Positions 42,441 through 49,919 of a stretch of DNA of 64,000 nucleotides are shown here, piece after piece. Position 1 is the first letter of the stretch. Every line of letters begins with the position of its first letter. Source of the stretch: a virus; the IMG/VR virus record IMGVR_UViG_3300042343_001539, positions 1 through 64,000 of that record; one strand, written 5' to 3'. Position numbers and translations under genes: made by a program. The notes beneath the pieces are model-generated. The model did not search any database and was not told the origin of the DNA. It saw nothing but the letters and a program-made list of their open reading frames with translations.

Positions 42441-42881
42441 ATGGCAACTGAACGATTAGATATATTTGAAGTTCTTCGAAATATTAATAAAAAGAATTAT
42501 AATTACGTCCAAGATTTGGAAGATGACCAGAGAAAACAATTTTCTCCGTTCGTCGTAAATCAATGGTTGTGTTGTTCAAATAGCCCATTACAAATAGTAT
42601 TAATGGACAAGTTAGTAAATCGACGATTCTTTAAATTATCAAGACATCCAAATTTAATTTATAAATTATTCTGTATTACGGCAGTTGATAAAAATGCTAG
42701 ATATAATTGGCTATTTAAAAAAGCCGAGAAAAGTGATGCGATAGATATTATTGCAAAATATCTAAATTGTTCTAGACGCGACGCTAGTAGATATAAAGAT
42801 TCTTTTAGTCAGGATGATATAAAAGAAATGATTAAGATATTAGGATATCAACCATCTGAAATTAAGAAATTAAAGGTTTAA
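42441..42881 (+). CDS. 62: Sliding-clamp loader small subunit gp62
   Basis: The protein has 146 residues. It matches the gp62 pattern of T4-like phages: FEVLRNINKKNYNYVQ, QFSPFVVNQWLCC, then NARYNWLFKKAE, DIIAKYLNCSRRDASRY and DIKEMIKILG. T4 gp62 is longer (187) but has the same order (K-DYSKFMVENALSQFP, GKRYGKWAK, IKLLAKRYQVN). It is the single odd subunit of the gp44/62 clamp loader. In T4 gene 62 sits next to 44; here it is 27.5 kb away with its own early promoter. ACGAG before the ATG. Confidence 0.78.
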   Translation: MATERLDIFEVLRNINKKNYNYVQDLEDDQRKQFSPFVVNQWLCCSNSPLQIVLMDKLVNRRFFKLSRHPNLIYKLFCITAVDKNARYNWLFKKAEKSDAIDIIAKYLNCSRRDASRYKDSFSQDDIKEMIKILGYQPSEIKKLKV

Positions 42882-42883
42882 AA

Positions 42884-43075
42884 ATGAAAACATATTTTAA
42901 AATATTAGGTATTACGTTATTATTTAGTTTGCAGTATATTTTTGTATTGCCGTATTATTTTTCATCTGATAATTGGTGGGAATTTTTATTAGGTTGGTTT
43001 ATTTTATTAGTTATAGACCCAATTATTATTTGGAAATTAACGGAAAATTATCGGATTAAAAAGGAGGTTGAGTGA
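42884..43075 (+). CDS. Small membrane protein with two helices
   Basis: The protein has 63 residues: two hydrophobic segments (ILGITLLFSLQYIFVLPYYF and WEFLLGWFILLVIDPIIIW) and a basic C-terminus, so both ends are likely cytoplasmic. It follows gp62 by two bases. AAGGAGG near its end serves the next gene. No family recognised. Confidence 0.6.
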   Translation: MKTYFKILGITLLFSLQYIFVLPYYFSSDNWWEFLLGWFILLVIDPIIIWKLTENYRIKKEVE

Positions 43076-43215
43076 TTTATGTCGTTAGTTTATTGATTGC
43101 ATTGGGTATCGCCTCGTTTATTGTTGTAGTTATTGCGGTTAGTATATTAACTTGTTTTGCATTTATTATATTCATTTGCAAATTGTTTAATATGGTAATT
43201 GATTGGGATGAGTAG
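43072..43215 (+). CDS. Small membrane protein with GTG start
   Basis: The protein has 47 residues. The GTG at 43072 follows AGGAGG with a 4-base gap and overlaps the upstream TGA stop (GTGA). The product is nearly all hydrophobic (VVSLLIALGIASFIVVVIAV...FIIFICKLF) with a short acidic end IDWDE, so one long or two short membrane helices. The strong ribosome site makes it credible. An internal ATG at 43080 is out of this frame and gives only five codons. Confidence 0.6.
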   Translation: MIYVVSLLIALGIASFIVVVIAVSILTCFAFIIFICKLFNMVIDWDE

Positions 43216-43247
43216 TTTTAATTAAAATTATATTGGAAAAATATTTT

Positions 43248-44099
43248 ATGAAAAAGGTATTATTAGTATCGGCTATTTTATTAGTTTTAACTGGGTGTTC
43301 GAATGTTAATGTCGGGGAAGTCGGCATTAAAGTTCATTTATTGGGTGGTGATAAAGGTGTTGATTCGGAACAATTAGGACCCGGTAGATATTGGATTGGT
43401 GTGAATGAACAATTATATACTTTCCCAACCTTTATGCAGAATTATACCTGGACTAAATCTAGAAGTGAAGGACGAGATGAAGATGAATCAATTACATTTC
43501 AGACAAAAGAAGGTTTATCAGTAAATGCGGATATTGGTATTACTTATACCTTACAACCTGATAAAATTCCAGTTCTATTTCAAAAATATCGTAAAGGTAT
43601 TGATGAAATTACGCATATCTACTTACGTAATTTAGTTCGTGATGCTATTAATACGGAATCATCAACTAAACCAATTGAATCAGTTTACGGCGAAGGTAAA
43701 GCAGAATTAATTAAAGCTGCCGAAGGTCGTGTTCGAGTTGAGATTGAACCCTACGGTATTCATTTAGATCATTTATCTTGGGTTGGTAATATTAGATTGC
43801 CAGAAACAGTTACTGATGCAATTGATGCGAAAATTTCAGCATCACAAATTGCAATAACAAGACAAAATGAAATCGAAACTGCTAAAGCCGAAGCTCAAAA
43901 AGCAATTGCCGTTGCAGAAGGCGAAGCTAATGCTAGATTATTAGTTGCTGAAGCTGAAGCAAAAGCTATTCGATTAAAAGGTGAAGCGGTTCGTAATAAT
44001 CCAGGTGTTGCAGAATTAAATGCTATCGAAAAATGGAATGGTGTTTTGCCGGTAACTATGTTACCAAATTCAACTTTACCATTGATTGGCGTTAAGTAA
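43248..44099 (+). CDS. SPFH/prohibitin-domain lipoprotein
   Basis: The protein has 283 residues. The ATG at 43248 gives signal MKKVLLVSAILLVLTGC with a lipobox (cleavage before Cys17); an upstream TTG is rejected. Band-7/SPFH domain about 25-215: GEVGIKVHLLG, VNADIGITYTL, FLKxY-like region, LRNLVRDAI, LDHLSWVGNI. Then an Ala/Glu-rich coiled coil (KAEAQKAIAVAEGEANARLLVAEAEAKAI). SPFH proteins form large membrane-bound rings that control proteases or membrane domains. As a lipoprotein it would face the periplasm. It follows two small membrane proteins, so a membrane-modifying early module is likely. Confidence 0.82.
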   Translation: MKKVLLVSAILLVLTGCSNVNVGEVGIKVHLLGGDKGVDSEQLGPGRYWIGVNEQLYTFPTFMQNYTWTKSRSEGRDEDESITFQTKEGLSVNADIGITYTLQPDKIPVLFQKYRKGIDEITHIYLRNLVRDAINTESSTKPIESVYGEGKAELIKAAEGRVRVEIEPYGIHLDHLSWVGNIRLPETVTDAIDAKISASQIAITRQNEIETAKAEAQKAIAVAEGEANARLLVAEAEAKAIRLKGEAVRNNPGVAELNAIEKWNGVLPVTMLPNSTLPLIGVK

Positions 44100-44123
44100 T
44101 ATTAAATTAGTAGTACCAAAGTA

Positions 44124-44152
44124 TTGATTTTTTGATACTTTGGTACTATAAT
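44124..44152 (+). promoter_or_regulatory. Early sigma-70-like promoter
   Basis: -35 TTGATT (44124-44129), 17-bp spacer, -10 TATAAT (44147-44152), then ATTATTTTT as at 5976, 9892 and 10877. Confidence 0.8.
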
Positions 44153-44171
44153 ATTATTTTTAGGGGGAATT

Positions 44172-44336
44172 ATGACGTATTATGTTTTAGCTACAATTAT
44201 TCATGGGTTTTTAACTATATCTGAACCGATGACTTTTAGTGAGTGTATGCATAAAAAAATGATTTTTTTAGATCAAGAACATTCATTACCGATAAGCGAA
44301 CAAATGCATAGATCAGTGGAATGCCGTAAACTATGA
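44172..44336 (+). CDS. Small early protein, 54 residues
   Basis: AGGGGGAAT precedes the ATG, a strong ribosome site. The product begins MTYYVLATIIHGFLTISEPM and contains two cysteines (SECMHK, VECRKL). It may begin with a weak signal or membrane helix. The first two residue blocks recall the 41-residue early protein at 9242 (MTYLVL). The stop overlaps the next ATG by four bases. Confidence 0.6.
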   Translation: MTYYVLATIIHGFLTISEPMTFSECMHKKMIFLDQEHSLPISEQMHRSVECRKL

Positions 44337-45004
44337 TGTTTTTACAATGTCGATTTTGTGGAAAAGGATTTAAACGCGAATCTGCTTTCGTTTCTCATTA
44401 TTGCAATGAACGTAAGAAGCATGAAGATTTATCATCAATTAATGGACAAATTGCATTTTCATTATATGAAAAATGGGTTCATATAAGACATACACGAAAA
44501 GTTGATTTTGAAGATTTTAAAGCATCTAGATTTTTTAATGCGTTTATTAAATTTGCTAATTATTATAAAAAGATAAAAGGTTTATCTGATGTTGATGAAT
44601 TTCTTAGAATAATGATTGGTAAAAATATACAACCAAGTAATTGGTTAAATGAAAAAGTTTTAAGTTTTTATTTAGATTTTATAGATCAAAATCCACCGTA
44701 TAAAAAAATTCAAGTTACTTGTGATTATATTATTAAAATTTGTGACGGTTATGATTGCGAAACATCGGAATTTTTTGATCATTTAGAATTTCATGTTTTA
44801 ATTGATTTTATTAAATTACATAAATTATCACCTTGGGTTTTATTAAATAGTAAAAAATTTATTAAATGGGTTCGTCATTTATCGGACGAAGAGCAAGATA
44901 TTATCGATTTAATTATAGATAGTCCAACTTGGTTAAATACGTTTAATAAAGATGCAAAGAATTTAAAATTAGCGAGATTGTGTTGTGGGGAGTTAGGATT
45001 ATGA
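44333..45004 (+). CDS. Zinc-finger protein conserved in T4-like phages
   Basis: The protein has 223 residues. The N-terminus CRFCGKGFKRESAFVSHYC is a C2H2/C2HC-like finger. The rest is helical, with FFNAFIKFANYYKKIKG, NIQPSNWLNEKVLSFYLDF and SPWVLLNSKKFIKW blocks. I recall the same order (finger, then F..S.yf.aF..F, W, then G-rich end) in an uncharacterised protein common to marine T4-like phages. Nucleic-acid binding is likely; role unknown. It is coupled to both neighbours by 4-base overlaps. Confidence 0.6.
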   Translation: MMFLQCRFCGKGFKRESAFVSHYCNERKKHEDLSSINGQIAFSLYEKWVHIRHTRKVDFEDFKASRFFNAFIKFANYYKKIKGLSDVDEFLRIMIGKNIQPSNWLNEKVLSFYLDFIDQNPPYKKIQVTCDYIIKICDGYDCETSEFFDHLEFHVLIDFIKLHKLSPWVLLNSKKFIKWVRHLSDEEQDIIDLIIDSPTWLNTFNKDAKNLKLARLCCGELGL

Positions 45005-45252
45005 GTTTAGATACCTCAATTATACCAAAAGGAATGTATTGTTATACATCATTAGGTGATTTTGTTGATGGGAAAATGCCGATTAAACTTTGCCCGTATT
45101 GGAGTAGAGATGAAACGAAATCTGAACAAGAAAGCGGGTATTGTGAGTTTTTAAAAAAAGGTGATTGGATGGAAAATGGAACTTGGTTATTATGGGATCA
45201 AGTTAAAGCATGCGATATAAACGCGGAGTGGGAAGATGAATTTGAAATATAG
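45001..45252 (+). CDS. Cys-rich small phage protein (CPYW motif)
   Basis: The protein has 83 residues. The ATG at 45001 overlaps the previous stop (ATGA). The pattern IPKGMYCYTS...LCPYWS...SGYCEFLKKGDW...LLWDQVKACDIN occurs in small phage proteins with four conserved cysteines, likely a zinc site. No function is known. It is followed by a gene overlapping by 17 bases. Confidence 0.6.
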   Translation: MSLDTSIIPKGMYCYTSLGDFVDGKMPIKLCPYWSRDETKSEQESGYCEFLKKGDWMENGTWLLWDQVKACDINAEWEDEFEI

Positions 45253-45418
45253 AAATTATGTTGCTCAGAATCCATTACTTAGAAAAAGTCATGTTCATAC
45301 TGAGAAACAAGAAGATGTTAAACGATGGATTGATGATGAAATTCGAAAATGGGATTTTGATACGCCAGAAGGTCGATTGATGTATGTTCAATCGTTTAAT
45401 AGAGATAATGGGGTTTAA
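45236..45418 (+). CDS. Small basic early protein
   Basis: The protein has 60 residues and starts inside the Cys-rich gene; GGAG lies about ten bases upstream. The start RNYVAQNPLLRKSHVHTEKQ resembles the NP..R...H head of many tiny phage proteins; the rest is helical. Function unknown. Confidence 0.5.
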   Translation: MNLKYRNYVAQNPLLRKSHVHTEKQEDVKRWIDDEIRKWDFDTPEGRLMYVQSFNRDNGV

Positions 45419-45420
45419 TT

Positions 45421-45489
45421 ATGAAATTATATCATTTACTTATTATTTTAATAGGTAAATTATATACTTTTAATGGAGACTTACTTTGA
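45421..45489 (+). CDS. Possible 22-residue leader peptide before the sirtuin
   Basis: An ATG at 45421 gives MKLYHLLIILIGKLYTFNGD plus LL; its stop TGA overlaps the TTG start of the sirtuin (TTGA). No clear ribosome site of its own. It may couple translation to the sirtuin or be chance. Confidence 0.3.
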   Translation: MKLYHLLIILIGKLYTFNGDLL

Positions 45490-46151
45490 AAATTGTTGTT
45501 TTAACTGGAGCTGGTATTAGTGCGGAATCTGGAATTTCTACATTTCGTGATTCGAATGGATTATGGGAAAATCATAATATTGAAGAAATCGCAACTCCTT
45601 GGGGTTGGGAAATGAATCCAGATTTAGTCTTAGAGTTTTATAATCAAAGACGAAGACAATTACATGAAGTAACTCCTAATTTAGCGCATTATGCATTAGC
45701 AGAATTAGAAAAACATCATGATGTCGTTGTTATAACTCAGAATGTTGATGATTTGCATGAACGTGCTGGTTCGACTAATATTATTCATTTGCACGGCGAA
45801 TTATTAAAAGCTAGAGATGAAGTAACTGATGATGTTTATGATAATCCGGGTGATATTAATTTAGGTGATTTTAGTCCGAATGGTCATCAATTAAGACCCC
45901 ATATCGTTTGGTTTTATGAGCCGGTTCCGTTATTAGATAAAGCAGTTGACGAAGTTCGTAATGCAGATCATTTAGTTGTTATTGGAACTAGTTTGGTTGT
46001 TTACCCGGCGGCGAGTCTTTTATTTTTTACACCTCCCGATTGTAAGATTACTATTATTGATAAATCAATACCTGAAACAGCAATTAAAGTTGATTCATTA
46101 GAAGGATCGGCTTGCGAAAAAGTACCTCAGTTTGTAAATAGTATTATCTAA
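45486..46151 (+). CDS. Sirtuin (SIR2 family NAD-dependent deacylase)
   Basis: The protein has 221 residues. The start is TTG at 45486 with TGGAGA six bases upstream; no in-frame ATG fits the N-terminal beta strand KIVVLTGAGIS. Sirtuin motifs: GAGISAESGISTFRD (residues 8-22), TQNVDDLH, catalytic His in IHLHGEL, and VIGTSLVVYPAA. The segment FYNQRRRQL has the Tyr and Arg of CobB/SIRT5-type enzymes that remove succinyl or malonyl groups. The four zinc cysteines are missing (ARDEVTDDVYDN instead). It could alter host acylation or NAD levels; neither is proven. Last in the early unit, before a terminator. Confidence 0.9.
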   Translation: MKIVVLTGAGISAESGISTFRDSNGLWENHNIEEIATPWGWEMNPDLVLEFYNQRRRQLHEVTPNLAHYALAELEKHHDVVVITQNVDDLHERAGSTNIIHLHGELLKARDEVTDDVYDNPGDINLGDFSPNGHQLRPHIVWFYEPVPLLDKAVDEVRNADHLVVIGTSLVVYPAASLLFFTPPDCKITIIDKSIPETAIKVDSLEGSACEKVPQFVNSII

Positions 46152-46170
46152 ATTTAAATCATAATACAAC

Positions 46171-46206
46171 AAAAAGGCAAAGATTTTATTAATCTTTGCC
46201 TTTTTT
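46171..46206. terminator. Rho-independent terminator, bidirectional
   Basis: AAAAAGGCAAAGATT pairs with AATCTTTGCCTTTTT. The minus-strand gene at 46189 ends inside it. Confidence 0.9.
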
Positions 46207-46383
46207 CTTTTTTTTCTTCTTTTGTTTTTTATCTATCTGCTGATAAGCTTGTAATTTTTGAGCTAATTCAGCTATCGTCGTCTGCATACAATTAATCGTT
46301 TTATTACATCTACTAAGCTCTAATTCATGTTGGGCAATTAACGTCTGCTTCTCGAAATCATCCTCTAATTTAGTGTTATCCAT
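46189..46383 (-). CDS. Coiled-coil protein with poly-lysine tail
   Basis: The protein has 64 residues: a helical coiled coil (EDDFEKQTLIAQHELELSRCNKTI...AELAQKLQAYQQ) and a C-terminal run of lysines. The lysine codons are the T-tract and stem of the bidirectional terminator read from the other strand. Part of the tail may thus be forced by the RNA hairpin. A minus-strand late box at 46477-46486 fits late expression. No family recognised. Confidence 0.5.
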   Translation of the reverse strand: MDNTKLEDDFEKQTLIAQHELELSRCNKTINCMQTTIAELAQKLQAYQQIDKKQKKKKKKKGKD

Positions 46384-46476
46384 AGCTTCTTATCCAAATC
46401 CATTACTTTGATAAAAATTTAGGTTTAGATCGGTTTAATTAGTAAAAAACCATATGATTTCCCCCATTTAATACAA

Positions 46477-46486
46477 ATATTTATTT
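46477..46486 (-). promoter_or_regulatory. Late promoter box for the 46189 gene
   Basis: AATAAATATT on the minus strand, about 94 bases before its ATG; divergent from the gp22 box. Confidence 0.45.
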
Positions 46487-46494
46487 TCCATTAG

Positions 46495-46502
46495 TATAAA
46501 TA
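46495..46502 (+). promoter_or_regulatory. Late promoter box for gp22
   Basis: Exact TATAAATA, 121 bases upstream of the gp22 start, leaving a long leader. A second weaker box CATAAATA lies at 46568-46575. Confidence 0.7.
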
Positions 46503-46622
46503 TTTAAATTACAATTTTTAAAGACATATTTGTAAACAATTGAAAATTCCTGCATCAGGTTATAGCTCATAAATAAACCAAATATGGCAACATCTAAATT
46601 ATATTCCCGGGAGATTTTTTAT

Positions 46623-47558
46623 ATGAATGAAATTCTTAAAAAATTACTTGCAGAATCAGGTATCCTGACAGATGAAAGTAAACAAGAATTAGAAGAAGCA
46701 TTTTCTGCTTCATTAACTGCTGCGGTCGACGCTGCAGTAGCAGAAGCTAAAGCTGAAACTATTGCTCAAACAAAAATCGAATTGCATGAACAATATACAA
46801 CTCAACGTGAGATGTTAATTGAAGCAATTGATAGTAAAGTTAATGATTTCTTATTGGCGGAAATGAAAGTGTTGCGCAATGACATTAAAGCATTTCGCGA
46901 TCTAGAAGCAGAAAAAATTGTTGAAATTGCTAAAGAAAAGAAAGCATTAGGCAAACAATTGAAAGAAGAAATGGTTCAGTTAGTAAAACAGCTTGACATT
47001 TTCTTAGAAACTCGTTTACATGAAGAATTTAAATCATTAAAAGCTGATATTCATGAAGCGAAAAAATTAGACTTCGGTCGTAAAGTATTTGAAGCTTTTG
47101 CTCACGAATACAATAAACATTATGTTAATCCAAGCGAAACTGAAGCTCAATTAGTTGAAGCTAAAACAAAATTGGATAAATTGTTTAAAAATTATAAAAA
47201 CGTTAAGAAAGAAAAAGAAGAATTGTATCGTAAAGTTAAATTAGAATCAGTTCTTGCTCCTCTTTCTGGCTATCAAAAAGATTTGATGGAATCTATTCTT
47301 TCTAGTGTAGCCACTGATAAATTAGAAGAAGCATATAAATTATATGTTAAAAAAGTAATTAAAGAATCCATTGATCAATCGACTGGGTCAAAATCGGCTC
47401 AACTTGACGAATCAGCTGCTCCAGTAGATGTAACAACTACTGAAACTATTATTATTGATGGTGATACGCAAGGCCAAGAACAACCTGCTGCAACTACTGT
47501 TGTAAGCGAAGCCGTCGATATTAAAGCACAAATTCTTAGATTAGCCGGACTCGGTTGA
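46623..47558 (+). CDS. 22: Prohead scaffold (core) protein gp22
   Basis: The protein has 311 residues. The ATG at 46623 follows GGGAG by nine bases; an in-frame ATG at 46584 has no ribosome site. It is almost wholly helical and coiled coil, Glu/Lys/Ala rich, directly upstream of gp23, as in T4 gp22. The head is MNEILKKLLAESGIL with LxE-type sites; the end is DIKAQILRLAGLG. gp22 forms the inner scaffold of the prohead and is degraded by gp21. The C-terminal ILRLAGL recurs at the start of the 33875 protein, a candidate docking motif. It is followed by the gp23 late box. Confidence 0.85.
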   Translation: MNEILKKLLAESGILTDESKQELEEAFSASLTAAVDAAVAEAKAETIAQTKIELHEQYTTQREMLIEAIDSKVNDFLLAEMKVLRNDIKAFRDLEAEKIVEIAKEKKALGKQLKEEMVQLVKQLDIFLETRLHEEFKSLKADIHEAKKLDFGRKVFEAFAHEYNKHYVNPSETEAQLVEAKTKLDKLFKNYKNVKKEKEELYRKVKLESVLAPLSGYQKDLMESILSSVATDKLEEAYKLYVKKVIKESIDQSTGSKSAQLDESAAPVDVTTTETIIIDGDTQGQEQPAATTVVSEAVDIKAQILRLAGLG

Positions 47559-47572
47559 TTTTAGTACGATTC

Positions 47573-47580
47573 AATAAATA
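47573..47580 (+). promoter_or_regulatory. Late promoter box for gp23
   Basis: AATAAATA, 38 bases before the gp23 ATG. Confidence 0.65.
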
Positions 47581-47617
47581 TATTTAATTTTTTAAAGAAA
47601 CTAGGAGTATTTACACA

Positions 47618-49018
47618 ATGATTACAGAATTAAACGAAAACTGGGGTGATCTTAAAAGCAAATTGCTTGAAGGTTTACCAGAAAACAAACGCAAAATGGT
47701 TGCACCTTTATTAGAAAACCAAAAACAAATGCTGACGGAAACAGCTGCTGATGGTTCTACAAGTGCTTCTGCAATTGCAGGCTTACGTAAAATTATGATT
47801 CCAATGATTCGCCGGGTTATTCCTAATGCGATTGCAACTGAGTTAGTTGGTGTTCAACCAATGACCGGTCCAGTTGGATTAGTTTATTCTATGCGTTTAA
47901 AATATCAAGATTCAATTGCGGCACCTAGTGCATTTAGTGATATCGATGGTGGTATTGGTGCAATTGATACAGCAACTGACTCAGAAGCGTTCGGTAACGT
48001 TAATTTGATCCGTCGTTTTTATTCTGGTCAAATTGGCGGTGCTCAAACTGCTGGTACTGGTGGTTTTGGTGGTGGTACTTTCTCAAGCGCTACTGCACCA
48101 TCTGGTACAGGTTGGGGTTCAGCTTTAGATGCAACTGCCGGTGCTACTATCACTGGTTTAGGCGCAACTGGTCCGTTATACGGCGGTGGTGGTACTTACT
48201 TAGAAGGTTCAGGTGGTCGTCGTTTTGGTATGGAAATCGTATCACAAGCGGTTGAAGCTAACTCACGTAAATTACAAGCTAGCTGGACTGTTGAAGCAAT
48301 GCAAGATTTGTCTTCGCAACACGGTTTAGATATCGAAAACGAAATGACACAAGCTATGTCAGCTGAAATCGTTCAAGAGATTGATAATGAAATCATCACT
48401 GACTTATTGTCATTAGCTGGTACTATTTCAACATTTGATGGTTCAGTTCCTGCAGCAGCTGGTTACTACAAACCAACATTCGTCGGTGATCGTTTAGCTA
48501 ACTTAGGCGTTCAAATCAACTATGTAGCGAATGAGATTGGTCGTAGAACACGTCGTAATTCAGCAAACTGGATCGTTGTTTCTCCAATGATCGTTTCTGT
48601 ATTGCAAACAGCTTCTAAATCAGTTTTTGCACCTGCAGTTGAAGGTTCATTCCAAGGTCCAAACAATACAAAATTGGTTGGTACTTTAAATGGTCAAATC
48701 AAAGTTTACAGCTACTTGTGGAACAACGTTCGTTCAACTGATGCATTAGCATCTGGTTTATATTCACAAGGTACAGGCGATGATGCTATCTTAGTTGGTT
48801 ATAAAGGTGGTAATGGCGAAACTGATACAGGTTATTTCTACTGTCCATATATTCCATTGATGTCTTCTGGTATCATTATGAATCCATCAACAACTCAACC
48901 AATGATTTCATTGATGACACGTTATGGTAAAGCATCATTTACTGATCGTCGTAGTTCATTAGCTAACAGCTCTGACTACTATGGTAAATTGACTGTTACT
49001 AACTTAAGCTTACAATAA
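47618..49018 (+). CDS. 23: Major capsid protein gp23
   Basis: The protein has 466 residues. The HK97-fold capsid protein of T4 type: MIRRVIPNAIATELVGVQPMTGPVGLVYSMR is the signature block. Residues 1-41 are a propeptide rich in Leu/Glu/Lys. The expected gp21 cut is after MLTE (E41), leaving TAADG... as the new N-terminus, like T4 LTE/A. A Gly-rich insertion at about 140-190 (TAGTGGFGGGTF...YGGGGTYLEG) matches the region of insertion differences in this family. AGGAG precedes the ATG by ten bases. C-ending codons (AAC, TTC) and CGT are more common than in neighbours, as in highly expressed genes. Confidence 0.97.
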   Translation: MITELNENWGDLKSKLLEGLPENKRKMVAPLLENQKQMLTETAADGSTSASAIAGLRKIMIPMIRRVIPNAIATELVGVQPMTGPVGLVYSMRLKYQDSIAAPSAFSDIDGGIGAIDTATDSEAFGNVNLIRRFYSGQIGGAQTAGTGGFGGGTFSSATAPSGTGWGSALDATAGATITGLGATGPLYGGGGTYLEGSGGRRFGMEIVSQAVEANSRKLQASWTVEAMQDLSSQHGLDIENEMTQAMSAEIVQEIDNEIITDLLSLAGTISTFDGSVPAAAGYYKPTFVGDRLANLGVQINYVANEIGRRTRRNSANWIVVSPMIVSVLQTASKSVFAPAVEGSFQGPNNTKLVGTLNGQIKVYSYLWNNVRSTDALASGLYSQGTGDDAILVGYKGGNGETDTGYFYCPYIPLMSSGIIMNPSTTQPMISLMTRYGKASFTDRRSSLANSSDYYGKLTVTNLSLQ

Positions 49019-49046
49019 AATCTAATTTTATAAATTAGCTTAATCA

Positions 49047-49079
49047 AAACCCGCTTGATGAAAATCAAGCGGGTTTTTT
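49047..49079 (+). terminator. Rho-independent terminator after gp23
   Basis: AAAACCCGCTTGA pairs with TCAAGCGGGTTTT, then T-tract. Confidence 0.95.
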
Positions 49080-49112
49080 ATTGCCTAATTAGTTGGTTAA
49101 TTTATAACGGGT

Positions 49113-49120
49113 AATAAATA
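49113..49120 (+). promoter_or_regulatory. Late promoter box for the fibre unit at 49140
   Basis: AATAAATA, 20 bases before the ATG; the implied leader is very short and shows no ribosome site. Confidence 0.6.
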
Positions 49121-49139
49121 TAACTTATATTAAGTAATA

Positions 49140-49862
49140 ATGGATAATAACACTCATATGATTATCGATAAATTAAATACATTAATGGGTACTAGTACAT
49201 CCCATATAATTCAAAATACTACTAATGCTTTATATGCCACCGCAACGTTTACTGATGGGTTAATTTTACTAACCGATAATCCATATAAGTTATATAAAAA
49301 AACTGGCGGAACTAAAACTGCAGTAGCTGAACCAACTAATACTGACGTAGTTAATGCAACCGTTAATATGATGCAGCCTGATGGTTATATAGGCGTAACT
49401 ATCGATGATATAATAGATCCTACGTGGCCACCGAAAATCCCAAATAGTAGAACGTATGTTTGTAATTCATTTACAACATTATTTGGATTAACTGGTATTA
49501 AAAAAGGTGAAATTGCCATAATCGGTGATTATACGTATTTGTTAATAACGTTTAATTATCGAAATACTGCAGATTGGATCCAATTAAAATCCAGAATAAC
49601 TGATTTTACTTTAATTTCAGGATTCACTAAAGATAATGTTGGTTTGCCAAACGCAGATAATACTTCAGATTTGAATAAACCTATTAGCACGGCGACCCAA
49701 ACGGCTTTAGGGTTAAAAGCAGATCAAACAGCAATGGCGACTGCTTTAGGATTAAAATCAGATAAATCAACAACATATACAAAAACCGAAGTCGATTCAT
49801 TATTGGCAGCAAAACAAACACAAATAACGGCATTGCAAACAGCGGTAGCTGCATTGCAATAA
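49140..49862 (+). CDS. Short tail-fibre protein with trimerisation motif
   Basis: The protein has 240 residues. Residues ~155-185 read TKDNVGLPNADNTSDLNKPISTATQTALGLKAD, the well-known phage-fibre collar motif (VGL.nvdNTSD..KP.S..t). It is followed by repeated LGLKxD segments and a C-terminal coiled coil (SLLAAKQTQITALQTAVAALQ) that would trimerise. The N-terminal part is unrecognised but has a possible docking role. It lies 57 bases before the long fibre gene, so it may be the proximal part or a connector of that fibre. Confidence 0.65.
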   Translation: MDNNTHMIIDKLNTLMGTSTSHIIQNTTNALYATATFTDGLILLTDNPYKLYKKTGGTKTAVAEPTNTDVVNATVNMMQPDGYIGVTIDDIIDPTWPPKIPNSRTYVCNSFTTLFGLTGIKKGEIAIIGDYTYLLITFNYRNTADWIQLKSRITDFTLISGFTKDNVGLPNADNTSDLNKPISTATQTALGLKADQTAMATALGLKSDKSTTYTKTEVDSLLAAKQTQITALQTAVAALQ

Positions 49863-49919
49863 TAAAATTTTAGCAATTAATACTCGTTTGGGTATTTAAC
49901 ATACAAGGATATAATTAAT

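Noticed and set aside
43248-44099. Homology of the SPFH protein to T4 rIIA/rIIB
   Set aside because: The sequence is a plain band-7 lipoprotein; no rII motif can be recognised, so any link to rII exclusion is unsupported.
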